In this document: piece after piece, positions 40,308 to 49,124 of the stretch
Layout: each line of letters opens with the position of its first letter
Numbering within the stretch: position 1 is the stretch's first letter
Origin: J029 sp964482495
Lineage (GTDB): Bacteria > Planctomycetota > UBA1135
Length of the DNA: 64,000 bases
Assembly (NCBI GenBank): GCA_964482495.1
Contig: CAYZXS010000012.1
Location: 20,998 to 84,997, forward strand
Direction of reading: 5' to 3'
Notes under the pieces: generated by a model
Told to the model about the DNA's origin: nothing
What the model saw: only the letters and a program-made list of their open reading frames with translations
Databases searched by the model: none
Made by a program: the position numbers and the translations under genes

Positions 40308-43037
40308 TCAGTCCTCGTGGAACGGGTTGAGGTCGAAGTCGGCGACCGCTTCGGAGCCCACCCTCGCCTTCAGGGGCACCTCTGCGAGCATGTCCCACTC
40401 GCCGACCTGGAACCGGACGACCTGGAGCCGGTAATCGCCGGGAGGAACCGCGGGGATGGAATGGACGCCTGGCCGCGCGTCGACCGTGCCACCGACGTGG
40501 ACCCCATCCTCGTCCACCAGCCTCGCGATGACGTAATCGAACTCCTCCGCCGGAGTCCCGTGGAAGCGAACCGCCACCCTCGCCGCTGGATGCAATTTGA
40601 CCTGGACTCCGGACACCGCCCCGCCACGAGTGTCGACCGGGACCAACTCCTCCTGGTACCAACCGTCCGAAATGCACAGGAGCTGGAACTCACCGGCCGG
40701 CACGTCTCGGGCGGTGAACTCTCCGCTTTGGCCGCACTTGGCGCCCCACGGATAGCCGACTTCGCCGCTGAGAACAGACCGCCCAATGAAGCCGAGGCCG
40801 AACTGGTGGTCCCGGGCAGCGTTCGGGTCCTCCGTCGGGAGGAGTAGAGCGACCATCGTCGGGTCGCCTCCCCCCTGCACTGTGCCGGACACCGTGACGG
40901 AGGCGAGGTCGATCTCGGTCGACTGGAACCCCGTCTGCAGCCGGACTTCCTGTGTGGCCAAGAGCCCGAACAGACTGAACCGGACCGAGACCTGCCAGGC
41001 GGCCGGACAAACCTGCTCGAAGAGGACCTTCCCGTCACTGCCCGAAGTGGCGCGGGCCTCTGGCCAGAAGGGAGAGTCCCCAGGCGCCGGACGGAGCACG
41101 ACGGTGGCCTCTGGGATTGGCCGCCCCTTGTCATGGACGATGACTTCGAGCTGGGCCGGCTGGGGAAGCTGGAGCTCGATGGTCTGCTCGCCTGGGGTTG
41201 CCTCCACCTCTTGCAGGAAGAAGGTCTCCGCTCCGATTCGGAGCCAGAGCGAGACCAGGACGGCCGGGATGTCCCAGACCCTGATTTCCCGATCCCAGGC
41301 CCTCTCGATGCGGAGCCGCTCCTGGTCCGGCTCTCCTCTCAGCTCGAGGAGGAAGTCGTCAGGGGTTTGGAAGCTGCCCTCCGGAATCGTCAGGAGGAGC
41401 CGAGCCTCCGGGTGGAAGTCCAACTCCAGGTGCAGCTCCTCGTCTGCAATGATGTCCACCATTTGGCTGATCTCGGCGCAATCGTCCGCGTCCGACACCA
41501 GCTCGTAGGAACCTGGAGGAATTCCGGACAGAACCTGAGTAGGCCCTTTCCCGTCGTGGCCGAATTCACTCTTCCCCTTCGGCTTCCCCTCCTCGTCCTC
41601 TGGGTGGAGGACCAAGCTCCAGAGGTTGACGGGACTTCCGTCCAGCGCGCTTCTCCCCTTGACTCGGATCGCCCCTCCCGGACTGAGCGACAGGGCGCCC
41701 AAGTCGGTCGCGGACTCGATCGAGATCGTCTCGTCTCGGTAGTAGCGGCCGGAAGGGTGACGGACGGAGAGCTCGTACTCGTCCCTCTCGAGCTGACCCT
41801 CGAATCGACCGTTGTCATCCGCTGCGAGGTCATAGATCTGGAGCGAGGAACCCTCGGGGCGGATTCTCACCATCGCCCCGGCTGCCGGGCGGCCGTCGTG
41901 CCGGAGCACGGTCCCGCTGACGGGGACCTTGAAGTCGAAGCGGAACCGCAGCTCGCTGCCGACCGGGGCGTCCTCCTGGGTGAGGGTACCCCACTCGCTG
42001 GAGTGGGCGGTCACCGAGTAGGTCTGCTCCGGATCGAGCCCGCCGATGCGGAAGGCGCCGTCCCGGTCGGAAAGGATGTTCCCGCGCACGCCGTCCGACG
42101 GCTTCAAGAACCTCTCTATCCACAAGCCGGTCGACCGGAATTCGAAGGAGACGCCCTCAGCCGGATGGCCGTAGGGATTCAAGACTTGGCCGGTGATCTC
42201 GGAACCTGGGGCGAGCTGGACGAGATAAGGCGACGGGATGCTCCCATCGGTGAGGTTGACGACCTCCGAGTAGCCAACGTGAGTCGCGCTCAGAACCGTG
42301 AGAAGGAGCTCCTCGCGGTCCATCACGGACGGGAAGGGGCACCTCCCCGCGGCGTCCGTGGTCCCTGCGATGACCACCATGGAGTGGCTTCCGCTCCTGT
42401 TGAAGTCGGGCTCCTGGCCGAGGCCGACGACGACCCCCTCGAGCGGTCGGCCGGCCTGATCTTGGACATGGACCTCGAGCGGGATCGCGTCAGGGAGCCG
42501 GACCGCCCCGAGGTCGCCGCTCTCCTCTTCGAGGTCGCGAGCTAGCGCGGCGATCTCGAACCCTGGAGCGGAGATCACGGCGACAAGCTTGGGAGGAGCG
42601 TCTGCGGGGAGGAGAAGGCGAATCGAGCCCCCTCGGTCCGATCGCCCGGACACCAAAGTGAACGCAGGGTCGCCGTTCCCCATCGCCGCGAGGAGCCACT
42701 CCAGGTGGCCGACGTCGTCGCGGTAGGACTCCGGGCGCGGGCGAAGCGCGGTGAGCTGAGCACCTGCGATTGGAGCTCCTCCCCAATCCAGGACGACCGC
42801 GCGGAGTTCCCTTCCTCCGACCAAGGCTCGTTGCCCCTCCTCGTCCGTGACCAGGGCTGCGGGCGCCGAGCCTTCCCATTCCCTCGGTTCAACCGCGCCT
42901 TCCGCTGCAGGAGGAATCGCACCCCCTGCGGGGGGTCTTGGAAGCGAGGTCCCGGCCGGGTCGCCACTGACGGAAGCCGCGATCCAAACGGCAGCAGCGG
43001 CCAAGAGGAGGAGGAAGAAAGCAGCGGCTCTTCGCAT
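40308..43037 (-). CDS. membrane-anchored carboxypeptidase-regulatory-like repeat protein
   Basis: This 909-residue protein has an N-terminal anchor or signal segment (MRRAAAFFLLLLAAAAVWIAASV), then a Pro/Ala/Glu linker and about eight beta-sandwich repeats of the carboxypeptidase-regulatory type, e.g. VVLDWGGAPIAGAQLTALRP, VHVQDQAGRPLEGVVVGLG, VLNPYGHPAEGVSFEFRS and VLRHDGRPAAGAMVRIRPEG. Its repeats resemble the ectodomain of the sigma-factor fusion at 16312-19074, but it has no sigma part. ATG 43037 follows GAGGT, with a TAGAAT box 22 nt upstream. Codon choice looks less GC-extreme than in neighbouring genes. A role in the surface layer or as a ligand binder is possible. Confidence 0.82.
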   Translation of the reverse strand: MRRAAAFFLLLLAAAAVWIAASVSGDPAGTSLPRPPAGGAIPPAAEGAVEPREWEGSAPAALVTDEEGQRALVGGRELRAVVLDWGGAPIAGAQLTALRPRPESYRDDVGHLEWLLAAMGNGDPAFTLVSGRSDRGGSIRLLLPADAPPKLVAVISAPGFEIAALARDLEEESGDLGAVRLPDAIPLEVHVQDQAGRPLEGVVVGLGQEPDFNRSGSHSMVVIAGTTDAAGRCPFPSVMDREELLLTVLSATHVGYSEVVNLTDGSIPSPYLVQLAPGSEITGQVLNPYGHPAEGVSFEFRSTGLWIERFLKPSDGVRGNILSDRDGAFRIGGLDPEQTYSVTAHSSEWGTLTQEDAPVGSELRFRFDFKVPVSGTVLRHDGRPAAGAMVRIRPEGSSLQIYDLAADDNGRFEGQLERDEYELSVRHPSGRYYRDETISIESATDLGALSLSPGGAIRVKGRSALDGSPVNLWSLVLHPEDEEGKPKGKSEFGHDGKGPTQVLSGIPPGSYELVSDADDCAEISQMVDIIADEELHLELDFHPEARLLLTIPEGSFQTPDDFLLELRGEPDQERLRIERAWDREIRVWDIPAVLVSLWLRIGAETFFLQEVEATPGEQTIELQLPQPAQLEVIVHDKGRPIPEATVVLRPAPGDSPFWPEARATSGSDGKVLFEQVCPAAWQVSVRFSLFGLLATQEVRLQTGFQSTEIDLASVTVSGTVQGGGDPTMVALLLPTEDPNAARDHQFGLGFIGRSVLSGEVGYPWGAKCGQSGEFTARDVPAGEFQLLCISDGWYQEELVPVDTRGGAVSGVQVKLHPAARVAVRFHGTPAEEFDYVIARLVDEDGVHVGGTVDARPGVHSIPAVPPGDYRLQVVRFQVGEWDMLAEVPLKARVGSEAVADFDLNPFHED

Positions 43038-43378
43038 AGGACCTCGCGGTGGACGTCCGATTCTATTCCCCCAGGGAGTCCGTATTCGGCGAACTTGAAT
43101 GGGGACCGCGGCCCGGCCGCAGATCGGTGTCTCGGCCTGCACTCCATTCCCCGGATCAGCCGCGCCCTCGTCGCCACTCTTCTTCCCCTGCTCGCTCGAA
43201 AGCGTAGACCGAGCGCCGCCCTCTCGTCGCGACTGGTGAGGGTCACCCCATCGGTGGATGTGGGCCAGGATCCACAGGGACGAAAATGGCACGGAAGCCG
43301 ATCGAGCGGTTCCTGCGGGAGCCGAGTGGAGACCGCAAAAAGGAAAGCCGGCGAGGGCCAACCGCAGGAAAGGAAGGG
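43038..43378. other. 341-bp gap between the repeat protein gene and tRNA
   Basis: No convincing gene, repeat or RNA was recognised here, apart from the TAGAAT box (43060-43065) that probably drives the downstream minus-strand gene. Open frames in the gap lack family motifs. Confidence 0.5.
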
Positions 43379-43451
43379 TGGGCCGCCCAGGACTTGAACC
43401 TGGAACCAACGGATTATGAGTCCGCTGCTCTGACCATTGAGCTACCGGCCC
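43379..43451 (-). tRNA. tRNA with anticodon CAU (Met or Ile2)
   Basis: A 73-nt cloverleaf reads GGGCCGGTAGCTC at the 5' end, with a D-arm (AGCTCAATGGTCAGAGC), an anticodon loop CTCATAA (anticodon CAT) and a T-arm CCAGGTTCAAGTCCTGG. The acceptor stem pairs in six of seven positions; G7-G66 is a mismatch. CCA is not encoded. The CAU anticodon fits elongator Met or, if lysidine-modified by TilS, Ile2; sequence alone does not decide. Confidence 0.93.
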
Positions 43452-43606
43452 GGTGAGACGTCGCGGGCATTCTAGAGCGGCGAATCCACTGCCGAGGGTC
43501 CCCCGGGATCAAGGCCAGGGGCTTGCACCCCTGGCAGAATCGCCTGATTTCTCCTGATTCCCGAGATTTTCTGTTCGGTGGAGGCCGTTCCGTCGCTTTG
43601 TTCCAT

Positions 43607-43685
43607 GTGGGGGCGCCAGATTCCCGGATATTCGCTGCCTATGGGGATGGGAAGCGGATGTGGGATGCGGGAATCTGGCCCCCAC
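43607..43685. repeat. imperfect inverted repeat with 41-nt loop
   Basis: GTGGGGGCGCCAGATTCCCG (43607-43626) pairs with CGGGAATCTGGCCCCCAC (43668-43685), with a 2-nt bulge. It lies 50 nt upstream of the phosphoesterase gene. The arms contain GCCAGATT and AATCTGGC, also found in the palindrome pair at 24094-24231, so the two may be related elements. Confidence 0.6.
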
Positions 43686-43722
43686 TCCCCCACCTTCTCG
43701 CCAACGTGGTCACCCCGGGACC

Positions 43723-43728
43723 TATCCT
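43723..43728 (+). promoter_or_regulatory. -10 box (TATCCT) for leaderless phosphoesterase gene
   Basis: TATCCT ends 6 nt before the ATG at 43735, with no Shine-Dalgarno. The tRNA-Arg gene at 63903 has the same hexamer upstream. Confidence 0.5.
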
Positions 43729-43734
43729 GGACCC

Positions 43735-44667
43735 ATGGTTCCGACCTGGCGTCTGGTCCCGGCCGCGCTGATCGCCGCCGCGGTGGCGGCGGCCTCGGCC
43801 CTCAGCTCCTGCTCGGGAGCAGGCCACACGGCCGAGGTCGCGCCGACCCTCAGCTTCGCGGCCATCGCCGACTGCCAGTACGCGGACGCGGCAGACGCCG
43901 GCGCCCGCCGCTACCGGGAATCGGGGCGCAAGCTGCGGGAGTGCGTGGCCGACCTGGCGGACGAAGAGCTCTCCTTCGCCGTCCACCTCGGCGACTTCAT
44001 CGACCGCGACTTCACCAGCTTCGACGTCGTCGAACCGGTGTTCCGCTCCTTGCCTTTCCCGACCTACCACGTGCTCGGCAACCACGACTTCGAGGTCGAG
44101 GACGGCCGGCGGCTGGAGGTCCCGGCGCGGCTGGGCATGCCGGGGCGCTTCCACCACTTCGGCGCCGGCGGCTGGCGCTTCGTGGTCCTGGACGGCAACG
44201 ACCTGAGCCTGCACGGCTGGCCGGAGGGGAGCAGCGCCTGGCGGGCGGCGTCGGCCTACCGCGCGGAGCGGGCGCCTGATGCCCCCGAGTGGAACGGGGC
44301 GATCGGGCCGGGGCAGCTGGCCTGGCTCGCCGAGGTGCTCGACGAGGCCGAGGCGGCCGGGGAGCAGGTCATCCTCTTCTGCCACTACCCGACCCTGCCC
44401 GGAGACCTCCATTCCCTCTGGAACGCCGAGGAGGTCCTGGAGGTCGTCGAGGCCCGCAGCAACGTCCGGGCCTGGATCCACGGCCACGACCACGCCGGCG
44501 GCTTCGAGCTCCGAGAGGGCGTCGCCCACCTCAACCTCAAGGGCATGGTCAACACCGCCGAGACCGCCTACGCCGTGATCCACCTGGGCCCGGAGACCAT
44601 CCGAGTCGACGGCCGGGGCCGGGAAGAGGACCGGGAGTGGCCCCAAACGGGGTCAGACATCGATTGA
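43735..44667 (+). CDS. calcineurin-like phosphoesterase lipoprotein (ADPRM-like)
   Basis: This 310-residue lipoprotein has lipobox ALSSC. The two-metal site of calcineurin-like phosphoesterases is complete: Asp in AAIADCQYAD, Asp in VHLGDFIDRD, Asn-His in LGNHDFE, His in LFCHYPTLP and His-His in WIHGHDHAGG. The opening FAAIADCQYADAADAGARRYRES is very close to the start of eukaryotic ADPRM, the Mn-dependent ADP-ribose/CDP-alcohol diphosphatase, so nucleotide-diphosphate hydrolysis is the best guess; its outer location is unusual for that role. The last residues, GSDID and the TGA stop, are encoded inside the REP-like element at 44646-44712, so the original C-terminus may have been replaced. 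Confidence 0.85.
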   Translation: MVPTWRLVPAALIAAAVAAASALSSCSGAGHTAEVAPTLSFAAIADCQYADAADAGARRYRESGRKLRECVADLADEELSFAVHLGDFIDRDFTSFDVVEPVFRSLPFPTYHVLGNHDFEVEDGRRLEVPARLGMPGRFHHFGAGGWRFVVLDGNDLSLHGWPEGSSAWRAASAYRAERAPDAPEWNGAIGPGQLAWLAEVLDEAEAAGEQVILFCHYPTLPGDLHSLWNAEEVLEVVEARSNVRAWIHGHDHAGGFELREGVAHLNLKGMVNTAETAYAVIHLGPETIRVDGRGREEDREWPQTGSDID

Positions 44668-44712
44668 AAATCGATGTCCGACCTCGGGTTTCTATTAAGG
44701 TCTGACCCCGTT
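44646..44712. repeat. REP-like palindromic element, copy 2
   Basis: Outer 13-bp arms AACGGGGTCAGAC (44646-44658) and its reverse complement (44700-44712) enclose a second perfect hairpin, GACATCGATT-GAA-AATCGATGTC (44656-44678). The GGGGTCAGACATCGATTG core is identical to copy 1 at 1911-1975. It supplies the last codons and the stop of the phosphoesterase gene and ends 8 nt before the next ATG. Confidence 0.8.
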
Positions 44713-44720
44713 ACTTGGAC

Positions 44721-45257
44721 ATGCTTGCCCTCCTCCGACAGCTCGCGCGGGCGCTGACCGGGAAGGTCGACGCGCTCGAATTCACCCTCGGCATCTTCTT
44801 CGGGATCCTGCTGGGCCTGATCCCCTCGGAGGCCGTCGACCCCAGCACCGGCTTCCTGGGCGGCAACGGCCTGTGGCAGCTGATCCTGGTCGTGATGCTG
44901 GTCATCCGCAGCTCGATCCCGATCGCGGTGCTCTGCTTCGGCCTCGCCAAGCTGCTCGGCATCCTGTTCCTGGACGGCGCCGCCGCCTCCTTCGGCGAGA
45001 CCCTGGTCGAGGGCGCCCTGCCTGAGGGGCTGATCGTCTGGTTCCACGAAGCGCTGCCCTCCTGGCAGCTGCACACCTACTGGGGCATGGGTGGGACCGT
45101 GATCGGCTTCGCCGTCGCCCTCGCCGTCTTCTTCCCGGTCTACCTGGTGATGAAGAAGCGCCTGCCGACCTGGCGCGACCGCTTCGGCGAGACCAAGTTC
45201 GCCAAGGCCCTCTCCGGCTTCATTCTGTTCCGCTTCCTCGGATGGCTGCTGCGATGA
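44721..45257 (+). CDS. TIGR03546-family integral membrane protein
   Basis: This 178-residue protein has about four hydrophobic helices. The opening LLRQLARALTGKVDALEFTLGIFFGILLGLIP and later GGTVIGFAVALAVFFPVYL match my recollection of the TIGR03546 family, whose members are encoded next to TIGR03545 proteins, as here. The function is unknown; an envelope or lipid-related role is possible because the partner is AsmA-like. ATG 44721 was chosen over TTG 44715. The stop overlaps the next ATG as ATGA, so the pair is translationally coupled. The REP-like element lies just upstream and must form part of the 5' leader. Confidence 0.78.
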   Translation: MLALLRQLARALTGKVDALEFTLGIFFGILLGLIPSEAVDPSTGFLGGNGLWQLILVVMLVIRSSIPIAVLCFGLAKLLGILFLDGAAASFGETLVEGALPEGLIVWFHEALPSWQLHTYWGMGGTVIGFAVALAVFFPVYLVMKKRLPTWRDRFGETKFAKALSGFILFRFLGWLLR

Positions 45258-46741
45258 AGTTCCTCCGCACCGGACTGCTCGTCTTCTTCCTGCTCCTGGT
45301 CGTGCTCATCGGCGGCGGCCTGTTCTTCGCCGGCGATCCGCTGTTCGCCTCGGCCCTGCGCACCTACGGCCCCGACGCCGCCGGCCAGCCCCTTGACTTC
45401 GAGGACGCCCGCCTCTCCGTCTTCGCCGGGACCGCCGGCGTCGACGGCCTGCTGATCGGCACCGAGGCCGACCCGGTCATCGAGGCCGCCGCGGTCTCCT
45501 TCGACGCCTCGACCTTCGACCTGCTCGCCGGCCGGCTGCACCTCGAGGACGCCACCCTCGACGGCGCGGTGCTGCACCTGATCATCGACGAGCACGGCAA
45601 GCTCAGCCTCGACCCCGGCCCGCCGCCGGAGGAGGTGGTCAAGGAGAAGCCGCCCAAGCAACGCAAGGGCCGCAAGAAGACCGAGCCCGAGGACCGCGAC
45701 TTCGTCCAGATCGTGCAGGAGTACTGGGAGCGGCTCCAGGACTACGAGGAGTACTACGACAAGGCCGGCTCGGTCTTCGGCGGCGACGAGACCGAGGAGG
45801 AGAAGGCCGAGCGCGAGGCCCGCAAGCGCGCCCGCCACCCCGGCAAGGCCAGCTTCCTCGAGGACGAGGAGGAGGCCGGCATGAGCTTCTGGCTCGGCCA
45901 CGCCGCGATCACCAATTTCCGCTGGGAGACCGTCGACCAGCGCACCGGAAAGCCGGTGCTGCCGCCGCTCAAGAGCCTGTCGCTGAGCGCCGACCGCCTC
46001 GGCGCCGCGCCCGAGGGCGTGACCGGCCCGGCCAGCCTGGCCGGCCAGGGCGAGTTCGCCGACGGCGGCGTGATCGACTTCCAGCTCGACCTCTCCCGCA
46101 GCGACGAGCTGTCGAAGCTGAAGTTCACCGCCACCGACCTGCCAGTGGCGGCGATCGTCGACCTGGTGTCCGAGTCGCTGCCCTACCGGCTCGAGAGCGG
46201 CCTGCTCGACCTCGACACCCGCAAGCTGCGCTTCGCCGACGACCAGCTCCAGGGCAAGGTCAAGGTCAACCTGCGCGACGTCGTCCTGAAGCCCAAGCCG
46301 GACTCGCCGGACGTGCTGGGCATGAAGCCGAGGGAGTTCACCAAGCTGCTGAACCAGGCGCTGGCGACCGCGCCGGTGGCCTTCAACTTCGCCCTCAGCG
46401 GCACGCCGACCGAACCCGGCTTCAAGATCGAGAACGAATCCTCGCTGACCGACATCCTGACCGGCGCCGTCAAGGCCGAGGCCGAGGCCCGCGGCAAGGA
46501 GCTGCTCGAGGAGAAGAAGGACGAGCTGCTCGACGGCAAGGACGCCAAGGACGTGCTCGGCGGCCTGCTCGGCGGGGACGACGACAAGAAGACGGGCGGT
46601 AAGACCACCAACCGAAACACGACGGCCGGCGCCTGCGGGGGCTTACCCGCGCGCGGGCGCGGTCCTGGCGGGCGCGGGGGCGGGCTGGCCCCGCCGCCGC
46701 GCCCGAGGCTCAGTTCACCGCGACCGCCAGCAGGTTGCTGA
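45254..46741 (+). CDS. TIGR03545-family AsmA-like membrane-anchored protein
   Basis: This 495-residue protein has one N-terminal membrane anchor (FLRTGLLVFFLLLVVLIGGGLFF), then an AsmA-like opening (FEDARLSVFAGTAGVDGLLIG, LLAGRLHLEDATLDGAVLHL), a charged helical middle (~130-215) and a beta-rich C-terminal half (GQGEFADGGVIDFQLDLS). It pairs with the upstream TIGR03546 gene through an ATGA overlap. The last ~50 residues (after KKTGG) are Gly/Pro/Arg-rich and look unlike the rest; a frame change or a recent stop loss near 46595 is possible. The 3' end overlaps the convergent carboxypeptidase gene by 32 bp. The function is unknown; envelope lipid or protein assembly is suggested by fold only. 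Confidence 0.78.
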   Translation: MKFLRTGLLVFFLLLVVLIGGGLFFAGDPLFASALRTYGPDAAGQPLDFEDARLSVFAGTAGVDGLLIGTEADPVIEAAAVSFDASTFDLLAGRLHLEDATLDGAVLHLIIDEHGKLSLDPGPPPEEVVKEKPPKQRKGRKKTEPEDRDFVQIVQEYWERLQDYEEYYDKAGSVFGGDETEEEKAEREARKRARHPGKASFLEDEEEAGMSFWLGHAAITNFRWETVDQRTGKPVLPPLKSLSLSADRLGAAPEGVTGPASLAGQGEFADGGVIDFQLDLSRSDELSKLKFTATDLPVAAIVDLVSESLPYRLESGLLDLDTRKLRFADDQLQGKVKVNLRDVVLKPKPDSPDVLGMKPREFTKLLNQALATAPVAFNFALSGTPTEPGFKIENESSLTDILTGAVKAEAEARGKELLEEKKDELLDGKDAKDVLGGLLGGDDDKKTGGKTTNRNTTAGACGGLPARGRGPGGRGGGLAPPPRPRLSSPRPPAGC

Positions 46742-49124
46742 AGGCTGCCCGCGGCCCGCCGTAGTCAGCCACCGACTGCAGGAAGACGGTGCGGCCGGAC
46801 AGGTTGGCGTTGTTGGGGATCACCGTCGCCTGCACCGCGCGGCCGTCGGCGTCCAGGCTGCCGCCCATGAGCACGTTCGGCCCGCCGCTCAGGTAGTACA
46901 GGCCCTGCACGCCGCCCACCGACTGGCCGGCGGTCTTGCCGAAGCTCCACAGCAGCTGCCAGCCGGCGTTGGCCGGGCCGTCGAGGAACAGGTCGATGGT
47001 GCTGCCGAGCGACATGTCGCCCCAGGCGCCCAAGGTCGGGAGGTCGCTGAAGGTGCGCAGTTCGAGGTCGTCCACCAGCGCCTCGGTGAGGTCGTTGTTG
47101 GGGTTGTCCTCGGCCCGGAAGCGCAGTCGCATGGTGTCGGTCAGGGCGACGAGGCCCTCGACCGGGAAGGAGACCGTGCGCCAGGAGTTGGCGTTCGGCA
47201 CCTGCTCGATATCGGTCCAGCTGGCGCCGCCGTCATTGGACACCTGGGCCAGGAAGCGGTCGTCTTGGGCGTTGCCCGGCAGGTTGGCGAACCAGCGGGC
47301 GTACTCGACCTCCAGGCTGGCGAAGCCGCCGGCCGCGAACACCGGCGAGGTCAGCCAGGTGGTGCCGTCGACGTCGTTGGTGCCGGCGCTGGAGCCGGCC
47401 GCGGCGCCGGTGACCCAGCAGCGCGTGCCGGAGCCGGCGGGGTTGTCGTGGTTCGGCTGCACCGTCTGGCCGCCGCTGCTGGTGCCCTGCGGCACCGCCC
47501 GCTCCCAGGACCAGTTGGTGGAGTTGCTGACGGTCCAGCCGTTGTCGCGCAGCTCCATGTCGTCGTGCGCGAGCAGGCGGGCGCGGCCGAGCACGACCTC
47601 GACCGGCTCGACCGTGGCGCTGCCGTCGTAGTCCAGGCTCAGGTCGAGGGTGTAGGGCGTGCCCGAGGCCGCGGCGGCGTCGAAGGCGACCGTGAAGGGG
47701 CCGGCGGCGGCGCTGCCGTGGGCGGGCACGTTCAGCGGCTGGCTGCCGCCGGTGACCACGATCAGCGGATCACCCGAACTCAAGCCAGCGGTGCCGCTGA
47801 CGGCGTCCGCGCCGTCGTTGGAGAGCTGCAGGCTGAGCGACCAGGTCTCGCCGGGCTCGCGGAAGGCGTCGCCGTTGCCGCTGACCTCGGTCCAGTCCAG
47901 CGACTGCACTTCCGCCCAGCCGCCGGTCCACTGCGCGATCATGACGTAGCCCGGGCGGACCTCCTCGGCCAGGGTCTGGATGCGGCTCGGGCTGGGCCAG
48001 AAGCCGTCGCCGCTGCCGCCGATCTCGGGCGTGAAGCTGTAGGCCCCGTGGGCGCCGTAGTGGTAGTCGTCGCTGACGCCGTTGGCGGTGTACAGCACCT
48101 CCCAGGAGGTGCCGTAGGCGTAGCCGTTGTTGGCGGTCATGGCCGCGCCGTACTGGCGGAACAGCGCGTTCTCGGAAGTGTAGACCGTGTCGTAGCCCCA
48201 GGGGTAGATCCACAGGTTGGAGTAGGTGTGGGCCGAGATCGCCATGCCCGGGGTCTGGGCGGCCATCAGGTCGCGCATGGCCGCGGTCTCCGGCTCGGAG
48301 AAGGGCGCGGTGCCGCGGTAGGTGCTGCTCGACGGCGTCCCGCTGGAGCCGCCCCACTGCGGCCCCCACTCCCAGTCGTAGTTGCGGTTCAGGTCGACGC
48401 CGTAGACCCCGCCGCCGTTGTTGCGCCGGTTCTTGCGCCACATGCCGCCGCCGTTGGGGTTGGTCTGGCGGTTGTACTCGTAGCCGTCCGGGTTGACGCA
48501 GGGCACGATCAGGACGTTGCGCGACTCGACGATGCGGGTCGCCGCCGGGTCGGCGCCGTAGTGGGTCCCGAGCCAGTCGACGAAGCTGAGCAGGGACTCG
48601 CCGGACATCGGCTCGCGGGCGTGGTGGATGGCGTCGTACCAGGCCACCGGCTTCGCCGGGTCATGCACGGCGGGCGTGGTCGACACGCGCTGGGCCCAGA
48701 TCGGGCGCCCCTCGATGCTGGTGCCGACCGAGAATTTCGGCGACACGATCGCCGGGTAGGCCGAGGCCATCCGGTCCATCTCCTGGCCGATCTCGGCCAA
48801 GGTGCGGAAGCCGCCCATCGAGCCGACGGCGGCGCGCGAAGAGGCAGCGGCGCGCGCGGCGTAGTAGCCGGAGAGGTCCTCGATCTCGACGAAGTAGCCG
48901 TAGCCGGCCGCGGCCAGGCGGTCCTGCGCGGCGTCGTCGGCGTAGACGATCAGGTTGCCGTCGGCGTCGGCTCCGGCGTGGTCGTCGACGTCGAAGCCGA
49001 GCGCGACCAGGTGCTGGAAGGCCGCCGGGCTCGAGGCTTGGACCTTGACCAGGTCGACCGGGACCGAAGCGGGGTCCTGAGCGGAGGCGAGGACCGGAAG
49101 GAGCAGGGGGATGAGCTGGAGCAT
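46710..49124 (-). CDS. secreted zinc carboxypeptidase (M14 family)
   Basis: This 804-residue exported peptidase removes C-terminal residues from peptides. After the signal peptide (MLQLIPLLLPVLASAQ) and a prodomain-like region, the M14 domain runs ~105-400: HHAREPMSGE (zinc His and Glu), VDLNRNYDWEWG (substrate-binding Arg), ISAHTYSNLWIYPWG (third zinc His) and FTPEIGG (catalytic Glu). A CARDB-like beta domain follows (~415-515), then a jelly-roll-like domain (~520-690) and a ~90-residue C-terminal beta module ending in FSNLLAVAVN. A TAGACT box lies ~60 nt upstream of the ATG, implying a normal leader. It was probably acquired for protein scavenging. Confidence 0.92.
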   Translation of the reverse strand: MLQLIPLLLPVLASAQDPASVPVDLVKVQASSPAAFQHLVALGFDVDDHAGADADGNLIVYADDAAQDRLAAAGYGYFVEIEDLSGYYAARAAASSRAAVGSMGGFRTLAEIGQEMDRMASAYPAIVSPKFSVGTSIEGRPIWAQRVSTTPAVHDPAKPVAWYDAIHHAREPMSGESLLSFVDWLGTHYGADPAATRIVESRNVLIVPCVNPDGYEYNRQTNPNGGGMWRKNRRNNGGGVYGVDLNRNYDWEWGPQWGGSSGTPSSSTYRGTAPFSEPETAAMRDLMAAQTPGMAISAHTYSNLWIYPWGYDTVYTSENALFRQYGAAMTANNGYAYGTSWEVLYTANGVSDDYHYGAHGAYSFTPEIGGSGDGFWPSPSRIQTLAEEVRPGYVMIAQWTGGWAEVQSLDWTEVSGNGDAFREPGETWSLSLQLSNDGADAVSGTAGLSSGDPLIVVTGGSQPLNVPAHGSAAAGPFTVAFDAAAASGTPYTLDLSLDYDGSATVEPVEVVLGRARLLAHDDMELRDNGWTVSNSTNWSWERAVPQGTSSGGQTVQPNHDNPAGSGTRCWVTGAAAGSSAGTNDVDGTTWLTSPVFAAGGFASLEVEYARWFANLPGNAQDDRFLAQVSNDGGASWTDIEQVPNANSWRTVSFPVEGLVALTDTMRLRFRAEDNPNNDLTEALVDDLELRTFSDLPTLGAWGDMSLGSTIDLFLDGPANAGWQLLWSFGKTAGQSVGGVQGLYYLSGGPNVLMGGSLDADGRAVQATVIPNNANLSGRTVFLQSVADYGGPRAAFSNLLAVAVN

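Noticed and set aside
43038..43409. N-terminal extension of the carboxypeptidase-regulatory-like protein up to 43409
   Set aside because: It would run into the tRNA gene and lacks conserved sequence; ATG 43037 gives a normal membrane anchor and ribosome site.
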